64,000 nt of DNA from Geofilum rubicundum JCM 15548 (lineage in GTDB: Bacteria; Bacteroidota; Bacteroidia; Bacteroidales; Marinilabiliaceae). The stretch covers positions 124,001 through 188,000 of the forward strand of contig NZ_BAZW01000002.1 in the NCBI RefSeq assembly GCF_000974365.1, written 5' to 3'. Shown here piece after piece: positions 10,554 through 20,128 of the stretch. The notes under the pieces are model-generated. The model saw only the letters and a list, made by a program, of their open reading frames with translations, ran no database searches and was not told where the DNA came from. Positions within the stretch are counted from its first letter, which is position 1. Each line of letters starts with the position of its first letter. Position numbers and translations under genes: made by a program.

Positions 10554-11535
10554 TGAGCCGGCTTATTGACGAAGGGCAGGGCCAGCAGAGCGAGGAGTCC
10601 CAACACAATGATCATGATGTTGAGGGCGCCATGCACCACCAGCGCAAAGATGCCGGCATCACTGCTGCTGACGCCATAGGCCACCAATGCAATGATCACC
10701 ATGAAGTGCCAGGGGCCGATGCCACCCTGTACGGGAGCGACCATGGCCAGCGTGCCAAAAACGAAAACGGTGAGTGCTGCCAGAGGGGTGAGGTGACTGG
10801 TATAACCGAAGGCAAAGAAGTTGAGGTACATCATTAAAAAATAGAACACAAAGATGAGAATGCTATGTCCTATAAACCAGGGTTTGTTGGGCACGTTGCG
10901 GAAGGAGAGAAAGCCTTCCTTGAATTTTACCCATAAGCCCTTTATTTGGTAAAAGGCTCTGCTGGCTCTTATTTTTTTCTGAAGAGCCAAATGGAACCAG
11001 CGATTAAAATCACAATGACATAGGGCGTGGGCGTGGTAAAGGAGCTGAAAAGTTGGGAAAAATCGAAGGCACTGCCGGTAATGGAATGGAGGACTTTGAA
11101 TTGCAGAAGCACGACCAATAGTAAGGAAACGAGCATCGAAAGGATGTCCAGGGCCCGCTCGGCCACTACCGTGCCTATGAGTTGGGTGAAGGAAATATTT
11201 TCATGTTTGCTGAGAACGGCACAACGGGAGACTTCACCCATACGCGGAATGGCCAGGTTCGCCAGATAGCCGATGGTAAGGGCCAAAAAGGTGTTGAGGA
11301 AACGGGGGCGCTTGTCGTTTAAAGGGGTAATCAGCATTTGCCAGCGGATGGTGCGACTGACATTACTCAGTAGTCCGGCCAATAACGAGGCCAGTATCCA
11401 CCAATAATTGACATCTTCTTTGATGGCGGTCAATAGTTTTTGCGGATCCTGATCGCGGTACAACCACCATAGAATCAAGGCGCCTGTTGCCAAAAACAGG
11501 ATGAATTGGAGGACTTTCGCCTGCTTTGTTCTCAA
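10550..11535 (-). CDS. LPG-synthase-type (UPF0104) membrane protein, first of a tandem pair, frameshifted, TTG start
   Basis: Inner-membrane protein of about 327 residues from the same family as its downstream neighbour, with the signature NVSRTIRWQMLITPL and AIPRMGEVSRCAVLSKHE and a C-terminal VAPVQGGIGPWHFMV segment. The frame breaks in a run of seven A residues on this strand (plus strand T run 10972-10978); one more base joins FRKKIRASRAFYQ. No ATG exists between the upstream in-frame stop (about 18 bases earlier) and the first helix, so the TTG at 11535 is the likely start. It overlaps the next gene by four bases. Confidence 0.75.
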
Positions 11536-11604
11536 AGTCTGTTTTTTTACGTATATTTATTGCAATCGGCGCTGTGCAAAAGGTTCGGGTGTGAAAAATA
11601 GTTT

Positions 11605-11612
11605 TACCTTTG
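11605..11612 (+). promoter_or_regulatory. Candidate rsmA -7 promoter element
   Basis: TACCTTTG fits TAnnTTTG and lies about 103 bases before the rsmA ATG, in the divergent gap 11536-11714. A good -33 TTTG is not seen. Confidence 0.45.
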
Positions 11613-11714
11613 CAGCGCTTTTGGCATGCAATGTTACAAAATGTATCGTTTACCGCCAAAAATGGCAGGGCCTTGTGCCAACTTTAGCATGTATAAACTG
11701 TGTAACCATGGACT

Positions 11715-12500
11715 ATGAAACGTGTAAGAGCGAAGAAATACCTGGGGCAGCACTTTCTCAACGATCTGGATATTGCCAGACGGATAACTGAAAGTCTGAC
11801 AACTCCTCCGTCTCAAGTCATTGAGGTGGGGCCGGGAATGGGTGTTCTTACACAGTTTTTGTTACAGCGCAGTGATATGGACCTTCATCTGGTCGAGATT
11901 GATACCGAATCGGTAGAATACCTCCACCAACATTATCCCCAATTACAAAAGCGCATCATTGAAGGCGACTTTTTAAAAATGGATTTTAAGAAGTTGTTTC
12001 CCGATAAATTCTCGATCATCGGCAATTTTCCCTATAATATTTCAAGTCAGATTTTCTTTAAGGCTTTTGACAACCGCCATCAGGTGCATTCAGTGGTGGG
12101 CATGTTGCAGCATGAAGTGGCCAGGCGCATGGCTTCGGGACCGGGCTCCAAAGAATACGGGATTTTAAGTGTGCTCCTGCAATCCTTCTTCGATGTGGAG
12201 TATCTGTTTACGGTGGATCCTGAAGTGTTTACACCGCCCCCCAAAGTTCAATCGGGCGTTTTGCGCATGGTTCGAAACAATGTAGAACAACTACCCTGCG
12301 ATGAACGTTTGTTTATTAGGGTTGTCAAGGCGGCCTTTCTGCACCGCCGAAAAACCATGCGTAACAGCTTAAAAAAGATCGCTTTTAATCATGAGGCCGT
12401 TATGCACTTACCTGTTTTCAATCTGCGCCCAGAGCAAATGTCGGTGCAGGCCTTTCAGGAACTGACTCAATTGATCCAGGATCACCCCCTTTGTGAGTGA
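11715..12500 (+). CDS. rsmA: 16S rRNA (adenine1518-N6/adenine1519-N6)-dimethyltransferase
   Basis: A 261-residue SAM-dependent enzyme (KsgA) that dimethylates the two adjacent adenines of the 3' hairpin of 16S rRNA during small-subunit maturation. Diagnostic motifs are KKYLGQHFLND at the N-terminus, the SAM-binding EVGPGMGVLT, EGDFLK, and the catalytic NFPYNISSQIFFK. The C-terminal domain has the usual FTPPPKVQSGV and HRRKTMRNSLKK. The ATG at 11715 places these motifs at their normal distance. mgtE follows after 34 bases in the same direction and may be cotranscribed. Confidence 0.95.
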   Translation: MKRVRAKKYLGQHFLNDLDIARRITESLTTPPSQVIEVGPGMGVLTQFLLQRSDMDLHLVEIDTESVEYLHQHYPQLQKRIIEGDFLKMDFKKLFPDKFSIIGNFPYNISSQIFFKAFDNRHQVHSVVGMLQHEVARRMASGPGSKEYGILSVLLQSFFDVEYLFTVDPEVFTPPPKVQSGVLRMVRNNVEQLPCDERLFIRVVKAAFLHRRKTMRNSLKKIAFNHEAVMHLPVFNLRPEQMSVQAFQELTQLIQDHPLCE

Positions 12501-12534
12501 TTTCGTTTTGTGTAACCTTTAAAAATTTCCGTGT

Positions 12535-13899
12535 ATGGCTAATTTTGAACTGACCAGAGAGTTGATCGAAGAAATCAGATGGCTGATTGATCAGAAGGAT
12601 GAAGCTTTACTGTCGGATATATTAAAGGACATGCACCCGGCCGATATTGCTGAGATATATGAAGAGCTCAGCATTGAAGAGGCCAAGTTTCTGTACTTTT
12701 TGCTGGATGATGATACCGCCGCCGATGTTCTGATTGAACTGGAGGAGGACGATCGGCTGCGCTTTTTAAAGGCGCTGCCCAGTGAGGTCATTGCCCGCCG
12801 GTTTATCGGTCGGATGGATTCCGATGATGCCGCCGATGTGATTGCAGAGCTGGATGAGGATCGCCAGAAGGAGGTGCTTTCCTACCTGGAGGATATCTCC
12901 ATGGCAGGTGACATTGTGGATCTGTTGAACTACGATGAAGATACGGCCGGTAGTTTGATGGCCAAAGAGCTGATTAAGGTTAAGGAGTCGTGGAACATTG
13001 TCACCTGCCTGCGTAGCATGCGCCGCCAGGTGGAGGAGGTGGATGATGTCTATTTTGTTTATGTGGTGGATAACGACGGCGTTCTCAAAGGAACCCTTTC
13101 CCTGAAAAAAATGTTGCTGAGTTCAACCGACACCCTGGTTCGTGATATCTACAATCCCGATGTTATTGCCGTGAGTGCGGATGTGCATTCTGAGGAAGTG
13201 ACCAACATCATGGATAAGTACGATTTGGTAGTTTTGCCGGTAATTGATAGTATTGGCCGTTTGGTGGGTCGCATTACCATCGATGATGTGGTGGATTATA
13301 TGCGGGAAGAGGCCGAGAAGGATTATCAGTTGGCCTCTGGTATTACCGAGGATGTGGAAGCCTCTGACAGTGTGTGGCGACACACCCGGGCTCGCATTCC
13401 CTGGCTGATGATTGGTCTGGCAGGCGGTTTGTTAGGTTCACGTGTCATCTCTGCCTTTGAAGGCAACATCTCGGAGCATCCGGAAGTTGCTTTTTTCATG
13501 CCGCTGATTGCTGCGATGGGCGGTAATGTCGGTATTCAGTCGTCGGCCATCATGGTGCAGTCTATTGCCAGTGGCGGCCTGGGTTTTGATACCAATTTTA
13601 AAAAGCTGCTTAAGGAAGTCTCCATCGCCCTGCTCAATGCCAGTGCCTTGGCGGCCCTGGCCTTCATTTATAATTTTGCGATCGGTTCTCATTTTGCCCT
13701 GACCTTTACGGTGGCCTCTGCCATGTTTTCGGTGGTGATGTTTGCCTCTTTGTTCGGTACCTTTTTGCCCTTACTGCTCAACCGCATGAAAATTGACCCT
13801 GCATTGGCGACAGGGCCTTTTATTACCACGCTCAATGATATTTCGGGGATGTTTGTTTATCTCATACTCGCCGCCTACTTCTTCGAAGTCTTTTTGTAA
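12535..13899 (+). CDS. mgtE: Magnesium transporter MgtE
   Basis: A 454-residue Mg2+ channel of the inner membrane. The order is canonical: an acidic MgtE_N superhelical domain (residues 1-125, HPADIAEIYEEL, DDAADVIAEL), a CBS pair (about 130-255, with FVYVVDNDGVLKGTLSL and GRLVGRITIDDVVDYM), a plug helix, and a five-helix pore domain starting at RIPWLMIGLAGGLLGSRVI. The conserved GGNVGIQSSAIMVQSIA and the C-terminal DPALATGPFITTLNDISG line the pore. The cytosolic domain senses Mg2+ in known family members. It follows rsmA closely. Confidence 0.95.
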   Translation: MANFELTRELIEEIRWLIDQKDEALLSDILKDMHPADIAEIYEELSIEEAKFLYFLLDDDTAADVLIELEEDDRLRFLKALPSEVIARRFIGRMDSDDAADVIAELDEDRQKEVLSYLEDISMAGDIVDLLNYDEDTAGSLMAKELIKVKESWNIVTCLRSMRRQVEEVDDVYFVYVVDNDGVLKGTLSLKKMLLSSTDTLVRDIYNPDVIAVSADVHSEEVTNIMDKYDLVVLPVIDSIGRLVGRITIDDVVDYMREEAEKDYQLASGITEDVEASDSVWRHTRARIPWLMIGLAGGLLGSRVISAFEGNISEHPEVAFFMPLIAAMGGNVGIQSSAIMVQSIASGGLGFDTNFKKLLKEVSIALLNASALAALAFIYNFAIGSHFALTFTVASAMFSVVMFASLFGTFLPLLLNRMKIDPALATGPFITTLNDISGMFVYLILAAYFFEVFL

Positions 13900-13967
13900 C
13901 TAGAAAATTAAGAAATCAGATAGAGATTCAGTTTTGGATAAAAAGGCGTCAAAGACAAGGTTTCGAA

Positions 13968-14016
13968 GTTTTTGAAACCAAGGAGTTTACATTTCGTAAA
14001 TGACTGTTTCAAAAAC
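13968..14016. repeat. Intergenic inverted repeat between convergent genes
   Basis: Perfect 11-base arms GTTTTTGAAAC (13968-13978) and GTTTCAAAAAC (14006-14016) enclose a second small palindrome, TTTAC-ATTTC-GTAAA (13986-14000). It sits in the 154-base gap between mgtE and the convergent phosphoesterase gene. It could act as a weak terminator in both directions, but there is no clean T run. The nested palindrome and its surrounding 100 bases look more like a dispersed intergenic repeat; only a genome-wide search can tell. Confidence 0.5.
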
Positions 14017-14053
14017 GAGAATAACGTAGTATTTGGTGTTTTCTTACCATAGA

Positions 14054-14911
14054 TTAGCTGCCAATTACTTCTCGGAAGACTTTTAGGAACAAAGTCTTCG
14101 AAGGCTTGGCATAGTATTCATCGGCAGGTGATTCTTCTTTGGCCTTGTCCACCACCGGATCCCAGTATTTCACATGCCAGTCCTTATCATAGTATTCCAG
14201 GGAGCTCATGTTCTCTACCCAATCTCCCGAATTGAGGTAGGTCACACTGCCTTTTTCGTTGCTGATTCGTTTTTTATCTACGCGGTGCACATGACCACAA
14301 ATGGCATATTGATAGCCTTTGGATATGGCCAGGTCTGAAACGGTTTTTTCAAAACGGGTTATTTCGTTTTGGCTGCCATTGGTCCTGGTTTTGAGTTTTT
14401 TGGAGATAAGCATACGTTTCTTTCCCATCAACTTTAAGAGAAAGTCGAGGCTTTTGTTGGTAATGGTGAGGATGCCATAGCCTTTGGCGCCAAGTTTGGC
14501 GAGCCACTTCACCCGGTGCATGTAGCCATCGAATACATCGCCATGAAAGATCCAGGTTTTGGTGCCATCCAGATGAAGGACAACTTTGTTGAGAATGGTG
14601 AAGTCGCCCATCGATATACCGGCAAAGCGCCGCATCATTTCATCGTGGTTGCCGGCCATGTAGTAGATTTTGGTGCCTGCCTCCATCATTTTTAGAAATT
14701 GCCGCAGCAATTTGATGTGGTCAACAGGAAAATAGTTTCGGCTAAACTGCCAGGCGTCGATGATGTCGCCGTTAAGTACCAGAATCTCCGGATGGATGTT
14801 TTTTAGATAAGTGTTCAGTTGTCTGGCCTTGCTGGCGTAAGTCCCCAGATGGACGTCAGAAATCACAACTGCTTTGACCGGGCGTTTGGGCTTCTCATTG
14901 AATGGCATCAT
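14054..14911 (-). CDS. Calcineurin-like metallophosphoesterase, UDP-2,3-diacylglucosamine hydrolase type
   Basis: A 285-residue cytoplasmic protein with all metallophosphoesterase motifs in order: ISDVHLG (residues 18-24), NGDIIDAW, GNHDEM, an FHGD segment, and CGHVHR. The LNSGDWVEN segment near the C-terminus resembles LpxH-like proteins. The window also holds a better LpxH (27886-28641), so this paralogue may act on another phospho-lipid or nucleotide substrate; its function is not settled. It starts with ATG at 14911 (a second ATG follows directly). A 120-base gap separates it from the orphan gene upstream. Confidence 0.8.
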   Translation of the reverse strand: MMPFNEKPKRPVKAVVISDVHLGTYASKARQLNTYLKNIHPEILVLNGDIIDAWQFSRNYFPVDHIKLLRQFLKMMEAGTKIYYMAGNHDEMMRRFAGISMGDFTILNKVVLHLDGTKTWIFHGDVFDGYMHRVKWLAKLGAKGYGILTITNKSLDFLLKLMGKKRMLISKKLKTRTNGSQNEITRFEKTVSDLAISKGYQYAICGHVHRVDKKRISNEKGSVTYLNSGDWVENMSSLEYYDKDWHVKYWDPVVDKAKEESPADEYYAKPSKTLFLKVFREVIGS

Positions 14912-15031
14912 GCTTGAATTGGTTATATCTTATTGGTCTGTTCATAACTACTATGAACGACCCTACAAGAATACAACAGCAATGAGAATTGAATGTAAGC
15001 CTAACGCTAACAGATTGTTAAAAGTGTTTTT

Positions 15032-15730
15032 TTAACCACACATGGGCTCAATAATGGCGTTGCGGTGACGCACGCTCCATTGCCAGTAGGCGTATAAGTC
15101 CTTGTTCAGGTTGCGGGAATTACCTTCGGCCTGTACCAGTTTGCTCCGTCGGGCAATGACAAAAGATCGTTGATGCTGAATTTTTCCGACCATGAAGTCA
15201 ATGGCTCCCATAAACCGGTCGTTAAGGCCGTGTACCTGAGAATCGCAGTTGACGATTAAGGTCAGTTTGCGGCGGTTGATTAATTGTAAGAGTTGTTCCA
15301 GATCGCTATCCGACAATGTTTCGGTGTCTGACAAATTGAGCAGGACGTGGGTTAAACTGTGCTGGGTGTGCAGGTATTGCTCAATGACCGGAAAATCCAG
15401 ATGATCGGATGGGTGATGGATGATATCAAAGAACACCGATAAGGCGTTGAAGTTTAAATCAGTTACGCCGGAGTTCAGAACGAGTAAAGCCTTATCCCAA
15501 TGAATCACAGAGGATAAGACCGTTTCAAGCGCAAAGTTTTTATCCTGTTCAAAATGAATGGTCTCAAAGCCGGTTTGGTAAAACCGGCCTGCGATGATTT
15601 CTTTTTTTGACCACATTTGAAGGACCTGGGTGTCCATTTCTTCCTCCATCAGCAGGTTGCCGACCGACAGGTGTTTTTCAATGTCAGGGTTCATCATGGT
15701 GTTTGGGTTGTTAAATTCCTGTGTGGACAT
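15032..15730 (-). CDS. Hypothetical protein of unknown family
   Basis: A 232-residue open frame with an ATG at 15730 and a composition typical of a cytoplasmic protein: no signal peptide, no membrane segment, few cysteines. The middle has a beta-alpha pattern (ALLVLNSGVTDL, HVLLNLSDTETLSDSDLEQLLQLI, TLIVNCDSQVHGL), and the C-terminus is basic and aromatic (RRSKLVQAEGNSRNL, AYWQWSVRHRN). I do not recognise the family. It lies on the minus strand between the phosphoesterase gene and the divergent priA, and has a 295-base upstream gap in which I see no further gene. It is likely real because no other frame here is comparably open. Confidence 0.6.
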   Translation of the reverse strand: MSTQEFNNPNTMMNPDIEKHLSVGNLLMEEEMDTQVLQMWSKKEIIAGRFYQTGFETIHFEQDKNFALETVLSSVIHWDKALLVLNSGVTDLNFNALSVFFDIIHHPSDHLDFPVIEQYLHTQHSLTHVLLNLSDTETLSDSDLEQLLQLINRRKLTLIVNCDSQVHGLNDRFMGAIDFMVGKIQHQRSFVIARRSKLVQAEGNSRNLNKDLYAYWQWSVRHRNAIIEPMCG

Positions 15731-15993
15731 TTCTCGCTAAACGTTTGAATGAACTATTTTGTTTGGGGTAAAAATAGTCAGAAGCCGTCAGCCGAATGTC
15801 AATACAATATTAAGAAACTGTTTAATCTGACGCTAAGATTCTGTCCCAATCGTATTTAGGTATAGGACAATCCAAGGGCTGCCTGCACGTATGGGAATGG
15901 CGTTCATTTACAGGAACGGACTACTTTTTGGGATGAAGGTGGATAAAAACCATTTCCAAAATCAAAAACAAATGGCTTCTTCATACCATTTAG

Positions 15994-16022
15994 TATCTTT
16001 ACATTTTGCTAAAAGGAGTTGA
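15994..16022 (+). promoter_or_regulatory. Near-consensus -7 element and strong Shine-Dalgarno before priA
   Basis: TATCTTTA (15994-16001) differs from TAnnTTTG only in the last base. AAAAGGAG follows shortly before the ATG at 16026 and is an unusually good Shine-Dalgarno for this window. The rest of 15731-15993 shows no structure that I recognise. Confidence 0.35.
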
Positions 16023-16025
16023 AGT

Positions 16026-18491
16026 ATGCCTCAAATGTTTGCTGATATCGTGTTGCCGGTGCCCTTGCCTAAATTGTTTACCTATAGTGTTCCTGAAGCG
16101 TTCAGGTCCACTTTGGCTAAGGGCCAACGGGTGGTGGTTTCTTTTGGAAAAAAGAAGCTGATGTCGGGCCTCGTTTTTGGTATTCACACCCAGGCCCCGG
16201 AGGCCTATGAAACCAAGCCCATACAATCGGTCCTCGATAGCCAGGCAGTGGTGACCGAAGAACAACTGGCGTTGTGGCAATGGATGGCGGATTATTATCA
16301 GTGTACCATTGGAGAGGTCTATAAAGCGGCTCTGCCGTCGGGTTTGAAACTGGAGAGTGAAACACGCGTTTTCTATAATCCGGATTTTGAGGCTTCTCTG
16401 GACTTGCCTGAACGGGCCCTGGCCCTGCTTGATTTTTTGAGTCACAAAAAGCATACGACCATCCATCAGATCAATGAGGTTACAGGGCTCAAAAACAGTT
16501 ATGGCCTGATAAAGGATTTAATAGAGCTGCAGGCCCTGTTTGTCAATGAACAGCTTAGCGCTGCATTTCGTCCCAAAACCGAATCGGTCCTTTCGCTGCA
16601 TGCGGAGGTACGCAGTGAAGAAGCTTTGAAAACGGTTTTTGATCAATTGGCGCGTGCGCCAAAGCAGTTGCAGCTATTGATGACCTTCCTGCAGCAGGCT
16701 GGTGGTGTTGAAAAAGCTGTGGCGGGTCGGCTGGTCGGGCGAACGGAATTATTGGCAGCGGTGGAAGGTGCCCCCAATGCCCTGAATGAGTTGGTCAGGA
16801 AGCATTACCTGACTCAGGAAAAGCGGGAGGTATCCAGATTAAACCTGGAGGATCAGGTGGTGATCGAAAAAAAGAGCTTGTCCACCGAACAGGCAACGGC
16901 CCTGCAAGAGGTGAAGAACGGCTTTGCCGAAGGCAAGCCGGTTTTGCTGCATGGCGTTACCTCCAGTGGAAAGACCGAGTTGTACATCCATTTGATTGAG
17001 GAGGTGATTCAAAAAGGACAACAGGCGCTGTATCTCTTACCTGAAATTGCTTTGACGACGCAGATAACGACCCGCCTGAAGGCTCATTTTGGAAACGATC
17101 TGGGCATTTATCATTCCCGTTTTTCGGATGATGAACGGGTGGAGGTGTGGAACAATTTGCTGAGTCAGAAAAGTTACAAAGTGATTTTGGGGGTGCGGTC
17201 GGCTGTTTTTCTTCCTTTCAAGCACCTGAAATTGATCATTGTGGACGAGGAACACGAAAATTCTTTTAAGCAGTATGACCCGGCGCCCCGCTACCATGCC
17301 CGGGATGTGGCCATGATTATGGGCAAGCGCTATAAAGCCCAGGTTTTGCTGGGCACGGCCACGCCTTCGCTGGAGAGTTACTACAATGCTAAAAGTAACA
17401 AGTTCGTTTTGGTCCAGTTGGCCACACGATTTGAGGGGATGCAAATGCCGGAAATTGTGGTGGTCAATACCCGGGAGGCACAGCGGAGAAAAATGATGCA
17501 GTCGCACTTCACACCGCAGTTGGTGGATTATATGACCAAGGCCCTGGAGCGAAAGGAACAAATCATTCTTTTTCAAAACAGGCGGGGCTTTGCCCCCTAT
17601 TTGGAATGCACCGCCTGTGGTTGGATTCCCAAGTGTCAGCATTGTGATGTCAGCATGACTTACCACAAGCACATCCATCATCTGGTGTGTCATTATTGCG
17701 GCTATTCCGTTCCCAATTATACCACCTGTCAGGCCTGTGAGAGTCCGGCCATGCAGTTAAAGGGGTTTGGAACCCAAAAAATAGAAGAGGATATTCAGGC
17801 CCTTTTCCCCGGGGCCGGCGTGGCGCGCATGGACTATGACACCACCCGCTCGAAAAAGGGCTATGAAAACATTATCGGAAGTTTTGAACAGGGGAAACTG
17901 GACATTTTGGTGGGCACCCAAATGGTGACCAAGGGACTTGATTTTGACCGGGTGAGTCTGGTGGGTATTTTAAATGCCGACAGTATGCTCAACAATCCCG
18001 ATTTCAGAGCTTTTGAGCGCAGTTTTCAGATGATGGCCCAGGTGAGTGGCCGGGCGGGACGAAAAAACCGACGGGGCACGGTGGTCCTTCAAACAGGGGA
18101 TCCGGAACATCCGGTCATCCAGTTTGTCCGTAATAACAACTTTTCCGGGTTTTACGAACAGCAAATTGCCGAACGTGAGCAGTTCAAATATCCACCCTTT
18201 TACCGTTTGATTCATTTAACCATTAAGCACAAAAACCGGCCCACCGTGAATCAGGCCGCCAATGCTTTGGCTGCGCACCTGAGGGCCGTTTTTGGCAGCC
18301 GGGTTTTGGGTCCGCAAGAGCCGCCTGTTTCAAAAATTCAGGACCATCATTTGCAAAAAATTATGCTGAAGTTGGAACGGACGGCTTCTCCGGTAAAAGC
18401 CAAAGACCTCATGCAGGACTGTATCAACCGGATTATTGCGCATCCACCCTGGCGCTACGTGGTGGTTGTGGCGGATGTGGATCCTTTGTAA
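16026..18491 (+). CDS. priA: Primosomal protein N' (replication restart helicase)
   Basis: An 821-residue 3'-5' DNA helicase that reloads the replisome at stalled forks. It has the N-terminal 3' DNA-binding domain (LPKLFTYSVPE), Walker A GVTSSGKTELY (about residue 310), the DEEH box (about 406), and a zinc-binding region between helicase motifs with eight Cys (CTACGWIPKCQHCD, CHYCG, CQACES; residues 527-575). Motif V/VI segments (VGTQMVTKGLDFD, QVSGRAGR) are intact. Length is normal for Bacteroidota PriA. It stands alone between divergent and co-directional neighbours, with its own SD and probable promoter. Confidence 0.95.
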   Translation: MPQMFADIVLPVPLPKLFTYSVPEAFRSTLAKGQRVVVSFGKKKLMSGLVFGIHTQAPEAYETKPIQSVLDSQAVVTEEQLALWQWMADYYQCTIGEVYKAALPSGLKLESETRVFYNPDFEASLDLPERALALLDFLSHKKHTTIHQINEVTGLKNSYGLIKDLIELQALFVNEQLSAAFRPKTESVLSLHAEVRSEEALKTVFDQLARAPKQLQLLMTFLQQAGGVEKAVAGRLVGRTELLAAVEGAPNALNELVRKHYLTQEKREVSRLNLEDQVVIEKKSLSTEQATALQEVKNGFAEGKPVLLHGVTSSGKTELYIHLIEEVIQKGQQALYLLPEIALTTQITTRLKAHFGNDLGIYHSRFSDDERVEVWNNLLSQKSYKVILGVRSAVFLPFKHLKLIIVDEEHENSFKQYDPAPRYHARDVAMIMGKRYKAQVLLGTATPSLESYYNAKSNKFVLVQLATRFEGMQMPEIVVVNTREAQRRKMMQSHFTPQLVDYMTKALERKEQIILFQNRRGFAPYLECTACGWIPKCQHCDVSMTYHKHIHHLVCHYCGYSVPNYTTCQACESPAMQLKGFGTQKIEEDIQALFPGAGVARMDYDTTRSKKGYENIIGSFEQGKLDILVGTQMVTKGLDFDRVSLVGILNADSMLNNPDFRAFERSFQMMAQVSGRAGRKNRRGTVVLQTGDPEHPVIQFVRNNNFSGFYEQQIAEREQFKYPPFYRLIHLTIKHKNRPTVNQAANALAAHLRAVFGSRVLGPQEPPVSKIQDHHLQKIMLKLERTASPVKAKDLMQDCINRIIAHPPWRYVVVVADVDPL

Positions 18492-18575
18492 AATTTTTTC
18501 CTTGGGGAGAGCTGAAAAGCGTATCATTTTCTCACCTATTGGAATCAAGCTGTTTCAATATTGGGGAAATATCTG

Positions 18576-18583
18576 TATTTTTG
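18576..18583 (+). promoter_or_regulatory. Candidate rpoN promoter
   Basis: TATTTTTG fits TAnnTTTG; a TTTC at 18553-18556 lies 19 bases upstream and is close to the -33 TTTG. The rpoN ATG is 70 bases downstream. It lies in the 161-base gap after priA. Confidence 0.5.
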
Positions 18584-18652
18584 CTGTAATGGTGCTTGTT
18601 TGATTGGTTAACCACTACTGATTGAAAAAGTCATTTTAATGATGGGAAGGAT

Positions 18653-20110
18653 ATGTTAAAACAGAGTTTACAACAAAAATTGCTTCAGAAACTTTCACCT
18701 TTGCAAATACAGGTGATCAAGCTTTTGGAAATTCCTACTGCTCAACTTGAACAGCGTATCAAGGAGGAGATGGAGGTAAACCCTGTGCTGGAGTATGCCG
18801 GCGATAGCCCGTCCAGCAGTGATGATTACGGAGATGAGCCGGAAACACCGGAAAACGATGTGGAAAAAGAGGAATTCTCCATCGACGATTATATCCAGAA
18901 CGATGACATTCCTTCTTATAAATTGCAATCGCGCAATTATTCCAGGGACGATAAGCACGAGGATATTCCTTTTTCCAACGGGACCACTTTTCATGAGTTT
19001 TTGATTGATCAGCTGGGGTTGCGCATCATGACAGACCGCCAGCGTAGTATTGCGGATTATATCATCGGCAATATTGATGAGGATGGTTATCTGCGCCGGG
19101 AAATTGATGAGATCGTGGATGATCTGGCCTTTTCTCAAAACATGGAAATCGATGAAAAGGAGGCTTTGGAAGTGTTGGAGGTGATTCACGACTTTGACCC
19201 GCCAGGCGTGGGTGCCAGAGATTTACAGGAGTGCCTGATTTTACAGATGAAACGCCGCAGTCAGGAAGCCAGGTCCGCTGAAAATGCCTATCTCATTTTA
19301 AAAAATCACTTTGAAGAGTTCACCCGAAAGCACTACGATAAAATTGCCAGAAGATTGCATCTGGATGACGATGAACTGAAGGATGCCATTGATGAAATTC
19401 TTAAGCTGAACCCAAAGCCGGGGGGCTCCTATAGTAATCCGATGAGTAAAACGGTGCAGCACATCATGCCGGATTTTATTCTGGAGGTGGAGGATGGTCA
19501 GTTTCAGTTGAGTCTCAATGGCCGGAATTTACCTGAATTGCGCGTCAGTCACACCTATTCTGAAATGTTAACGGATTACCAATCCAATAAGAAGAATCAA
19601 AGCAAGGATCAGAAAGAAGCCGTCATGTTTGTCAAGCAGAAACTGGACTCTGCCAAATGGTTCATCGATGCCATTCGTCAGCGTCAAAACACATTGATGA
19701 CGGTCATGGAGGCCATTCTCGAGTACCAGAAAGACTACTTTATAGAGGGGGATGAAATGATGTTGCATCCCATGATTCTGAAGGATATAGCCGATAAAAC
19801 AGATCTGGATATTTCCACCATTTCCCGGGTGTCCAACAGCAAATACATACAGACCCATTTTGGGATATTTCCGTTAAAATACTTTTTCTCGGAGGGCTTG
19901 CAAACAGATTCCGGAGAAGAGGTGTCCACCCGGGAGATCAAAAAAATTCTGGAGGAGTGCATATCCAATGAAGATAAAAAGCGGCCGCTGACCGATGACA
20001 AACTGGCACTTATTTTAAAAGAGAAATCCTACAATATTGCCCGGAGAACCGTGGCCAAATACCGCGAGCAATTGAATATTCCGGTCGCCCGGTTGAGGAA
20101 GGAGCTTTAA
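18653..20110 (+). CDS. rpoN: RNA polymerase sigma-54 factor
   Basis: A 485-residue sigma-54, which directs RNA polymerase to -24/-12 promoters and needs an AAA+ activator. The glutamine- and leucine-rich region I (KQSLQQKLLQKLSPLQIQVIKLLEIP) is at the N-terminus, followed by an acidic spacer, the core-binding domain (DPPGVGARDLQECL, LNPKPGGSY), the helix-turn-helix (DISTISRVSNSKYIQTHFGIFPLKYFFSEG), and the RpoN box ARRTVAKYRE near residue 463. No sigma-54 activator gene is seen in this window. A small membrane-protein gene follows 18 bases after it and is probably in the same transcript. Confidence 0.96.
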   Translation: MLKQSLQQKLLQKLSPLQIQVIKLLEIPTAQLEQRIKEEMEVNPVLEYAGDSPSSSDDYGDEPETPENDVEKEEFSIDDYIQNDDIPSYKLQSRNYSRDDKHEDIPFSNGTTFHEFLIDQLGLRIMTDRQRSIADYIIGNIDEDGYLRREIDEIVDDLAFSQNMEIDEKEALEVLEVIHDFDPPGVGARDLQECLILQMKRRSQEARSAENAYLILKNHFEEFTRKHYDKIARRLHLDDDELKDAIDEILKLNPKPGGSYSNPMSKTVQHIMPDFILEVEDGQFQLSLNGRNLPELRVSHTYSEMLTDYQSNKKNQSKDQKEAVMFVKQKLDSAKWFIDAIRQRQNTLMTVMEAILEYQKDYFIEGDEMMLHPMILKDIADKTDLDISTISRVSNSKYIQTHFGIFPLKYFFSEGLQTDSGEEVSTREIKKILEECISNEDKKRPLTDDKLALILKEKSYNIARRTVAKYREQLNIPVARLRKEL

Positions 20111-20128
20111 ACAGCCTAAAAGAGATAG

